Shown in pieces: positions 1 through 6,180 of a stretch of DNA of 6,716 nt. This stretch comes from an uncultured Candidatus Altimarinota bacterium (GTDB lineage: Bacteria; Patescibacteriota; Gracilibacteria; BD1-5; UBA6164). The notes beneath the pieces are model-generated. The model ran no database searches, was not told where the DNA came from, and worked only from the letters and a program-made list of their open reading frames with translations. Position 1 is the stretch's first letter. The number at the start of each line of letters is the position of its first letter. The translations under genes and the position numbers were made by a program. The DNA lies in assembly GCA_937931775.1 (NCBI GenBank), contig CALHAQ010000088.1:1-6716 (forward strand). The letters run 5' to 3'.

Positions 1-817
1 TATTTTTATCTAGTTTTCAATCATTATTGCGCATCATATGTAGAGTAGCTCACACTCTGAGTCTATGATCACTATCACGACTTGGTTTAATATCACTCCT
101 TTCCTCTTTTTTAATATTGAATACATCATCTTCTGTGATAAGTCATTTGAAATTTCATTTTTCATCTATAATGAGGAGTTTTGTTATACCAATATGTGTA
201 GTAAAGAACACGTCTGCTGCAGAAATAGGATCTCCCTTTAATTCAGACTCTTTCTTAGTTATCATATCTTCTCATGATTTCATAACTTCACTCACTGATT
301 TATCAGAATACCTTTCTTTTACAGCTTCTGAACCCAATAATCATATCAGTCTTCTATTATCATCCAATACTGGAAAAGTAGAAAACTTTATACCTTCATT
401 TTTTTTCATTTCTATAATATCTTGTATACTTTGACCAGGATTTACAAATATAGGCTCTTCAATAACACCATGTACATGATTTTTTACTTTTTTTACTTCC
501 TCTAGTTGTTCATCAGGAGTAAGATTTGAATGAATAATTCATAGCCCTCAGTTAAGTGCCATTTCAGTTGCCATTGCAGACTCTGTTACTGTATCCATAT
601 CTGCAGAAATAATAGGTGTAGATAATCTAATTTTTTCTGTAATATATGAACCTGGATCAGTATCATTTGGCCCTATTTTTGCTGAATGAGTAGCAAGAGA
701 GATTTCTCAATATGTAAGAGCTTCACCTTTATGCTGAGAAAAAAATTCTTCTGCAGCCAAATAATGAGAATCATCTAATTCTTGTATTTCAGAGCTTGGA
801 GTAAATGAATCTATCAT
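1..817 (-). CDS. guaB: IMP dehydrogenase, N-terminal 272 residues (3' end outside window)
   Basis: IMP dehydrogenase oxidises IMP to XMP with NAD+, the first committed step to GMP, in the cytoplasm. Seen when UGA is read as Gly: the TPIISADMDTVTES segment (residues 67-80), then NGGLGIIHSNLTP (89-101), a tandem CBS-domain region (about 118-238), and the post-CBS re-entry into the barrel, RLRVGA (252-257). The catalytic cysteine loop lies beyond the window edge and cannot be checked. Nine in-frame UGA codons are present, including residues 90, 93 and 256, all family-conserved glycines. The ATG at 815-817 is the first start after the purA stop and gives a normal N-terminus. No Shine-Dalgarno site precedes it. 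It lies 56 bp downstream of purA on the same strand with its own promoter in the gap. The purA neighbour fits a role at the IMP branch point. The family assignment is very secure. Confidence 0.95.
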
Positions 818-845
818 AATGAAGTATTTTATTTTTAAAGTGTGT

Positions 846-873
846 ATTATATGTTTTAGTCTCTATAACTCAA
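846..873 (-). promoter_or_regulatory. Promoter for guaB in the purA-guaB gap
   Basis: On the minus strand TTGAGT (868-873) is followed after 16 nt by a perfect TATAAT (846-851). The -35 hexamer begins directly after the purA stop codon. The leader to the guaB ATG would be about 20 nt. This suggests guaB can be transcribed apart from purA, although no terminator separates them and read-through is likely too. The assignment rests on consensus matching only. Confidence 0.6.
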
Positions 874-2496
874 CTATCTCAATTCCCTCATAGGTTCTCA
901 TTTCATATATGCAAGATCTCATCTTTTTGATCCTGTCCCTATGAGAAATTCTCTAGCACCTGCATCTGTATTAAATATAGCAGCATTTTGATATGCAAGT
1001 AACTGCTCCATTTGTTCCACAGTATTTCATTGTATTTCGTGAATATCTAAATCAATCGGTATTCACATGAGTCATGCCTGTTCTCATTTTTGAGGATATC
1101 ATCTTAATAGTTTTTGTCTTGATATTGTATCATCATCTTGTAATCCAACATTTCTTATTGCTTCATGTCATTCATAACTATATCATTTTACGAGAGGTAC
1201 TTTACCATCATACAATTTTTTTGCATCCTTAAAAGCATCCATCCTATTATATACAGGAACTACTTTTGATTCATCAATTCAGCAGAGAATGAGCTCAACT
1301 CCACGAGCTGTTTCTGGGAGAGATTGTAAAAATAAATCTCGAGCGCGACCACTTGAGACTCAAAACTCATTATATTTCTTAGGATTTCGAAACCATTTCA
1401 ACCACTTTGAATCAGGGTATGTAAGAAATTGAGGTCTTGTACCAACACTACTTGAAGGGTATTTTTTTACAATAAAAATATTTCAAATTTGTTCTGTATA
1501 AATCCCAGTAGCTTCAGAAAATGCAGCAATACTTGGGTGAGAGGCTGTCCCAAATATACTATTCTTAGATCCTATAAGAGATGACTGGGCACCTTCTCAT
1601 ATAATTTTCCACCCTTTTGCTATACAATCTTGTATAAACGATTTCTCGTCTTTTTCTATTCTGAGAGCTCATTCACTTCCATATCTTTCAAGAATTTCTT
1701 TTTCACGTAACACCCAACCTCTTAAATCATCAAATGAAATATTGGGAAATGTATCAGATGGTCATCTATCCCAAACATCTTCAAGTGAATTGAGAAAAAG
1801 ATCTGTTCTATATAATAGGTCTCAAATAGTAGAATGTTGCCTTTCGAGTTCTCAAGCATAAGCTCTACTTATACCACTTCCAGTTGATCAGATAAGTTCT
1901 AAGTCGTGAGAACCTCTACTAGATTCAGCGAGTGCGTCCATGAGGACATCTAGCATGGTGATTGCTTTTGCTTCACTACTAATGACGAGTCCTGCTTCTG
2001 ATAAATTGATTCATCATGCTTTGAGTCTCTCAAGTTCAGGCATGAGTCCTGCCGTTTTTGGCTGTTGGGTTTCATCGTCTCTTACAAATAACTCCTCTAG
2101 AGTCTTACGACATACCATCTTTTTAGAACCTGCTTCTCTTGGAGTAAAACTATCAGGTTTAATCTTACGTGCATCTGTTGCTACGACACATCAGCTAGAT
2201 ATGAGATTTACCTTATCTTTACTAACCATCCCAGAAGGAAGAATATGCAAGGCATATTCATTATCATTTGCATGTACAGAGTGACCAGCATTGTGTCCTC
2301 CATTGAAACGAACAACTACATCAGCTTCTTGTATGAGTACATCAACTATTTTTCCTTTTCATTCATCTCACCATTCAGCACCACATACCACGGTAGCAAC
2401 ATTATCACGAAATCTTTGCACGAAATCATACTTTGGATTAAAGTATTCAGGAGCATACTCGTGATGGTCAAAACTTGCCTGATCTATAAAACTCAT
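874..2496 (-). CDS. purA: Adenylosuccinate synthetase family protein, divergent, 540 aa
   Basis: PurA condenses IMP with aspartate, using GTP, to make adenylosuccinate on the way to AMP. Seen: WGDEGKGK (residues 42-49) with the catalytic Asp at 44, GGHNAGHS (66-73) with the catalytic His at 72, LHILPSG (83-89), LIGSTGSGI (201-209), EGAQSSL (301-307), VGTRP (351-355) and EFGVSSGRAR (377-386), in family order. It is about 110 residues longer than the usual ~430, with some 30 extra residues at the N-terminus and an insertion around 110-160. Several signatures are altered: the DHGTYPYVTSSN stretch and the R-R-x-GWLD segment are not recognisable, and the guanine-binding TKLD is replaced by LCGID (404-408). 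About 23 in-frame UGA codons occur, two within WGDEGKGK. The start is the first ATG after an upstream in-frame TAG. guaB follows. The family is certain; the exact substrate and nucleotide preference are less so. Confidence 0.9.
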
Positions 2497-2523
2497 ATGT
2501 ATGGTATTATTTTTAACTACATC

Positions 2524-2552
2524 TTTATACTTATAATATAAACAAAAGTCAA
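2524..2552 (-). promoter_or_regulatory. Promoter for purA(-guaB)
   Basis: On the minus strand TTGACT (2547-2552), a 17-nt spacer and TATAAA (2524-2529) make a strong sigma-70-type match. Transcription would start about 20 nt upstream of the purA ATG. It lies just past the terminator of the preceding minus-strand gene, so purA and guaB look like an independent unit. No ribosome-binding sequence is visible in the short leader. Confidence 0.7.
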
Positions 2553-2568
2553 AAATTATTTATAAATA

Positions 2569-2598
2569 AAAAACTACAATGTATCTATTGTAGTTTTT
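2569..2598 (-). terminator. Rho-independent-type terminator of the secreted-protein gene
   Basis: A perfect 12-bp inverted repeat (2569-2580 and 2587-2598) encloses a 6-nt loop. On the minus strand the descending arm runs into a T-rich tract. The hairpin begins about 19 nt after the stop of the gene at 2617-3507 and precedes the purA promoter. The stem is AT-rich, as expected in this genome. Confidence 0.75.
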
Positions 2599-2616
2599 AA
2601 AGAGGAAAAACTATAT

Positions 2617-3507
2617 CTAGTAACTCATAGCATTTATAACCTTGAGACCTAGTTGGGCAATAGGCATAATAGTTTTATGGAGAGTGGATCGAAGTATGAG
2701 GAAATCACCCTCTACAACTTCGAGGAGGAAGTGTATAGGAAAATTGTTTTCATATTCGCTATATGCATGATATGCGAGAGGGAATACTTTGTAGGTATGT
2801 GATATTTCTACAGCAATTCCATTTTTTGTTTGGTTTATATAGTTAGATACTTCTCTTGGAGTAGTCTTTGTAAGTTGAGCAAGTGTAGCATCATCATATC
2901 ATCAGCTGTTTAGCTGTGAATCTGTTGGATTTGTTCGCTTATAATCATTTCATATTTTCTCGTAATATGATTTTATATATTCTAGATAACTTGTGTATTT
3001 ACACATCTGGTATGTTGTTTCCTTGAGAATATTGAGTTTGTTCTGTTCTGTTTTACTATCAGTAAGAGCACATCAGATAGCATTACTTTGGAGTTCGAGC
3101 CTATTGATTCTTTGATCAACTTTTCCTCCAATAGCATCAGAGAGTTCACCAGTAGACTCTTGTTTTATAAACTTTAAGAGCTTTTTGAGAGAATTTCTTT
3201 GAGACTGGATAATCCCACATTTATATATATTTCCCATATTTTCCCTATAGGTTTTCTTTGCTGTATCTAGAGCTGGTGCTGAAACTTTTTGATTTTGAAA
3301 CTCAGGAGTTGCATTTTCTGCTGGCTGAAAGTCCTGACTTGAATAGACTGGTTTTGGAGATTCATATTCTTTACATATATTTTCTACTCGACATTCATAG
3401 AGATCATACCCCTCTTGTCCTCAGCATATTTCATCAGCTGAAAAAACATTCCCAGGAAGGAACACAAGAAGAATAAGAGTCGAAATATATCTGAGAATTT
3501 TATTCAT
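2617..3507 (-). CDS. Predicted secreted protein of unknown function, 296 aa, six cysteines
   Basis: I do not recognise a family. Seen: an N-terminal export signal with a basic start (MNKILRY), a hydrophobic core (about 9-19) and a small-residue site near VFSA (21-24), so the mature protein probably begins near residue 25 and is exported. Six cysteines follow (28, 39, 45, 97, 146, 169), an even number that could form three disulfides. Residues about 85-195 are rich in Lys, Gln, Asn and Glu and look helical. The C-terminal ~60 residues are more hydrophobic (HFLLEVVEGDF, then LHKTIMPIAQLGLKVI). Five in-frame UGA codons read as Gly (29, 145, 186, 202, 203). It is a single-gene unit with its own promoter and terminator, divergent from the envelope-linked pair on the plus strand. 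An extracytoplasmic role is inferred from the signal peptide only. Confidence 0.85.
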
Positions 3508-3513
3508 ATTTTG

Positions 3514-3541
3514 AGTATATAGATTGTTTTTCTGGGTGCAA
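3514..3541 (-). promoter_or_regulatory. Promoter of the secreted-protein gene, possibly leaderless
   Basis: On the minus strand TTGCAC (3536-3541), 16 nt, then TATACT (3514-3519). Only 6 nt separate the -10 from the ATG at 3507, so transcription would start at or next to the start codon and give a leaderless mRNA. No other promoter-like pair lies closer upstream. Confidence 0.5.
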
Positions 3542-3556
3542 GTTTTTGGCTCTTAT

Positions 3557-3584
3557 TTGACAAAAAAGGACTTTTTTTTACTAT
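3557..3584 (+). promoter_or_regulatory. Promoter for the PG-binding/HhH gene pair
   Basis: TTGACA (3557-3562, perfect consensus), 16 nt, then TACTAT (3579-3584). Transcription would start around 3590, about 25 nt before the ATG at 3616. It is back-to-back with the minus-strand promoter at 3514-3541 inside a 108-bp divergent intergenic region. Confidence 0.6.
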
Positions 3585-3615
3585 GAAATCATAAATTATT
3601 TTTTAAAACTGCCAG

Positions 3616-4272
3616 ATGAGAAAGCTTCCTATTATACTGACACTTTTACTTGCAGCTGCCTGGGTATATACATCATGGTACTGGTATACATGTAATATAA
3701 AATGATTTTGCGCGTGAGAGGCACCATATACGAGCGTAGAAACCCCTAAGACTGTTCTTGATAGCTCATCATTTGTTCAAGTAGATGAAAGTAAAATCGA
3801 CACTGAAAATGAGAATACTATTGATAATGAGGCACTTACTTGAGCTACTGTTTCTGCTCCAAGACTTTCAGCCGAAGATGTCTTATTTGATCCACTTCCA
3901 AAAGAAAAAGCTGAAATAAATCAGAGAGAGTGAGCTGAGTCTACATCTACATGAAGTGAAATTACTCCAGATATAACAGTAGAAGTATTAAGTAATAATG
4001 AAGAAAGTATTTGTGAAAATCCACTTATATGACCTATATCTCTCTGATGAGAGAATAAGAGTAAAGAAGTAGAACAACTGGAAACATTCCTTGTTTCAAG
4101 AGGGGCAAGACTCAGTATTGATGGAAACTATGATGAAGCTGATTCAGAGGCTGTAAAAGAATTTCAATTGGAATACAAAGCAGATGTACTTGATCCATGG
4201 GGAATTACTACTCCTACAGGGTACGTATGAAAAACAACTATAAAGAAAATAAATGAAATCGCGTGTCAATAA
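3616..4272 (+). CDS. Membrane-anchored protein with C-terminal peptidoglycan-binding-like domain, 218 aa
   Basis: Probably an envelope protein. Seen: a hydrophobic N-terminal segment (about 4-25) ending in the aromatic stretch WVYTSWYWYTC, then NIKGFC, with a cysteine pair at 26 and 32. Next is an acidic, Ser/Thr/Glu-rich linker (about 35-130) with no clear fold. The C-terminal domain (about 133-218) has the features of PG_binding_1-like modules common in CPR proteins: EVEQLETFL (151-159), DGNYDEADSEAVKEFQ (169-184), VLDPWGI (191-197), PTGYVGKTTIKKIN (200-213). Its boundary cysteines (133, 217) could form a disulfide. Nine in-frame UGA codons are read as Gly. The ATG has no Shine-Dalgarno site but sits well behind a good promoter. 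It ends 27 bp before a small membrane protein gene, probably one transcript. Cell-wall binding is inferred from the domain family; no catalytic domain is seen. Confidence 0.85.
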
Positions 4273-4299
4273 TATTTTATTCTTATAAAAATATATATT

Positions 4300-4734
4300 A
4301 TGTTTAATAATGTAAGCCAAACTTATAGTCTCACAGATGCGAGTAGTGAGATACTTCTCATGCTTCTAGGAGCATTTATAATCGGAATGATGCTTGGGTG
4401 GCTTTTAAAACCAAATAACAAAGGAGTATCTATTGCAACATGAGCATGAGTGCTAGCAAAAAAAGCCACAGTATCTCCTATAAAAGCTGATGACCTACAG
4501 ATGATCGAATGAGTAGGTCCAGCAATAGAAAAACTTCTACACAAACATGGGATTCAGACATACGCAGAAGTTATGATGGCTGATGTATCTGGACTTGAGG
4601 ATATTTTAGAAAAGGGAGGGGCAAGATTTAAAATGCACACTCCGACTACGTGGCCAGATCAGGCAAGACTTGCGGATGCAGGAAAGTGGTCAGAACTTGA
4701 AGAATATCAAGATATACTCAACTGATGAAAGTAA
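4300..4734 (+). CDS. Membrane-anchored helix-hairpin-helix domain protein, 144 aa
   Basis: Seen: one transmembrane segment (about 17-36, SEILLMLLGAFIIGMMLGWL), a short linker, and a helix-hairpin-helix domain (about 63-144). The first motif is DDLQMIEGVGPAIEKLL (64-80), followed by GIQTYAEV (84-91) and a distinctive tail, ARFKMHTPTTWPDQARLA (108-125) and KWSELEEYQDIL (129-140). I recognise this HhH tail from small bacterial proteins often encoded beside envelope proteins; that is recalled knowledge, not a search. HhH motifs usually bind DNA non-specifically, but with a membrane anchor the ligand is unclear. UGA encodes the hairpin glycine 71 and a Gly-Gly near the C-terminus (142-143), just before the TAA. 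It shares a transcript with the gene ending at 4272 and has no visible Shine-Dalgarno site. Confidence 0.85.
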
Positions 4735-4737
4735 AAC

Positions 4738-4768
4738 AAAAAAATAACTCTTAAGAGTTATTTTTTTT
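4738..4768. terminator. Bidirectional palindromic terminator between convergent genes
   Basis: ATAACTC (4744-4750) and GAGTTAT (4755-4761) pair around a TTAA loop, and the stem extends into A and T runs on either side. It follows the plus-strand HhH gene by 3 nt, and a T-run follows on both strands, so it can serve both directions. The TAA stop of the minus-strand flavin gene (4751-4753) lies in the loop, so the hairpin also encodes that protein's last residues. Confidence 0.8.
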
Positions 4769-5506
4769 GTTTTTTAGAATTGAGCTTTTAAATTTCTCAG
4801 GATGATGGGGTTCTATTCGGATAATTTTAGTCTCGAGTCACAGCTCAGTGAGTTTTGATTCGAGTCTTTCAACAAACGGTCATCTCTGATCATAGCCAAG
4901 ACAAATAGTAGCTGGAGTAAATTTCTCTAGCCATTGCATAGGATTATTATCACTTCCAGCAATTACTTCACATCCTACTCAGAGATTTTTTACAAAATCT
5001 ATTCTTTCACTGATATCATGCTGAGCTTTCCTTCATTTTATTTTCTCTATATTATTATCACTAGCCACTATAGTAATGAGATGATTCCCGTATTTTAATG
5101 CTTCCTGCAAGTAATATTTATGTCACTGATGCGTCACATCAAAACTTCCAAATGTGAGGATATTCAGTGTTTCTCACATAATAGTTTTTTTATCAGTATT
5201 TATCTGAGATATTAATTCCTCTAGTGATGTAAACTTCTTATTATCTCGAATTTTCTTAAGTAAGATAACTTCTATATTCTCTCCATAAATATCTGCATCG
5301 AAGTTAAATATATGTGCTTCAAAGACTCATTTTTTTACCATATAGCTTCCCATTCATCTATAGATTTTCCCATCGATGATTATATTAATATGAAATACAC
5401 TGTCAGAAATATCATTCCTGTTGCAAACCATATTTGCAGTAGGGAAACCAAGTTTTCTTCAGAGTTTTTCACCATGAACCACAATTCATGAAATTTGTTT
5501 GTACAT
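4751..5506 (-). CDS. ribF: Fused riboflavin kinase and RibL-type FMN adenylyltransferase (predicted FAD synthetase), 251 aa
   Basis: Predicted to convert riboflavin to FMN and then FAD. The N-terminal domain (about 4-106) is a flavokinase: GIVVHGEKLGRKLGFPTAN (7-25), EAHIFNFDADIYGENIEV (63-80) and IRDNKKFTSLEELISQI (86-102); E63 matches the usual catalytic glutamate. The C-terminal domain (about 113-245) is a cytidylyltransferase-like nucleotidyltransferase: LTFGSFDVTHQGH (117-129) with the HxGH motif, EKIKGR (154-159), ISERIDFV (165-172) and ICLGYDQR (201-208), resembling archaeal RibL. Bacterial RibF has the opposite order (adenylyltransferase first, kinase second), so the symbol is given by role, not orthology. 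Ten in-frame UGA codons include Gly16 of the kinase motif and Gly128 of HxGH. The ATG lies 2 nt after the ribE stop with a weak AGG 9-11 nt upstream. The nucleotide used by the second domain is inferred from neighbours. Confidence 0.88.
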
Positions 5507-5508
5507 GT

Positions 5509-6075
5509 TTATTTACCTAGTATATATTTTCAGAGCATATCAAACTCTATATTTACAAAATCTCACTTTTGTATTTTTCATAGATTCGTCCAATCTTGAG
5601 TGAGAGGAATCAGAGAAACAGATATGTATCCAGGACTTTTATCTACTATAGTGAGACTGACTCAGTTTATTGCGATAGATCATTTTACTATAGTAAGATT
5701 CGAAAAACTTTTATCAAACTGTATTCAAATAATAAGAGAACTATCTTCTACTTTTTCAAGATGAGTTATTTCTCAAGTAGCATCTATATGACCACTCACG
5801 AAGTGCCCATCTACTCTATCATCAGCCCGCATGCATCTCTCTATATTGAAGTATTCTCAGGCTTGTTTATTTCAAAAATTAGTTTTATCGAGAGACTCTT
5901 GCATCACAAAAAAACTATAATTCTCGTCGTTTATATTTTCAAGCGTCATGCATGCTCCATCGTGAGCTATAGATTGACCTTTTTTGAGCTCTCAAGGGAA
6001 TTGATTTTTCATTGTAAATCTCCCATTATTTATAGAAATAATCTCAGATTTTGTTTCAATAATACCAGTAAACAT
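5509..6075 (-). CDS. ribE: Riboflavin synthase (alpha subunit), 188 aa
   Basis: Riboflavin synthase dismutates two 6,7-dimethyl-8-ribityllumazine molecules into riboflavin and a pyrimidinedione. Seen: the signature N-terminus MFTGIIE (1-7) and the two homologous barrels of the family. Barrel one has HDGACMTL (38-45), ESLDKTNF (60-67), NIER (77-80), and DGHFVSGHID (89-98) at the junction. Barrel two has GSIAINGVSLTIV (132-144), LIPLTQDWTNLG (155-166) and GDFVNIEFDMLGKY (171-184). The length is slightly under the usual ~200, with short loops. The IPHT of most members is IPLT here. Ten UGA codons read as Gly. The start is fixed by the family-conserved MFTGI. It is followed after 2 nt by the kinase/adenylyltransferase fusion, so product is handed to the next enzyme in the pathway. 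No ribA, ribB, ribD or ribH lies in this window. Confidence 0.94.
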
Positions 6076-6092
6076 ATTTTATAATACAAAGA

Positions 6093-6098
6093 AGTATA
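6093..6098 (-). promoter_or_regulatory. Candidate -10 element for the ribE operon
   Basis: TATACT on the minus strand lies 17 nt upstream of the ribE ATG. No convincing -35 hexamer is seen at the right distance, so the call is weak. I saw no conserved FMN-riboswitch architecture in the 105-bp gap upstream of ribE. Confidence 0.3.
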
Positions 6099-6130
6099 TT
6101 CACAATAGCTATAAACTTTCTGCTGGAAAC

Positions 6131-6136
6131 TATAAT
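6131..6136 (+). promoter_or_regulatory. Candidate -10 element for the pilin gene
   Basis: A perfect TATAAT lies 44 nt upstream of the ATG at 6181, leaving a leader of roughly 38 nt. No -35 hexamer is visible 16-18 nt further upstream, so it may rely on an activator or may be chance in AT-rich DNA. Confidence 0.35.
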
Positions 6137-6180
6137 AATAGTATATCTATATATTTAAAGTAATTCTTTAAAAACTAACA

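Noticed and set aside
117..434. Plus-strand open frame of 105 codons
   Set aside because: It is antisense to guaB, has no recognisable protein, and exists only because the real minus-strand gene constrains the composition.
1940..2541. Two overlapping plus-strand open frames (1940-2284, 2245-2541)
   Set aside because: Both are antisense to purA, which carries clear family motifs across the same bases. Their Ser/Ile-rich translations match no family I know.
3258..3476. Plus-strand open frame of 72 codons
   Set aside because: Antisense to the secreted-protein gene, with no promoter of its own.
3562..3578. AAAAAAG/CTTTTTT inverted repeat that could be a terminator
   Set aside because: The loop would be only 2 nt, and the sequence lies in the spacer of a promoter with no gene ending there. 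It is more likely A/T-run coincidence.
4323..4544. Minus-strand open frame of 73 codons
   Set aside because: Antisense to the HhH gene, whose conserved motif is in the plus-strand frame.
5596..6084. Plus-strand open frame of 162 codons, the longest under the standard code
   Set aside because: It is antisense to riboflavin synthase, which shows the full set of family motifs. The translation is low-complexity Tyr/Ser/Ile-rich.
6076..6180. FMN riboswitch upstream of ribE
   Set aside because: The gap is only 105 bp, is shared with the divergent pilin gene, is nearly all A/T, and lacks the conserved GC-containing core of an FMN aptamer.
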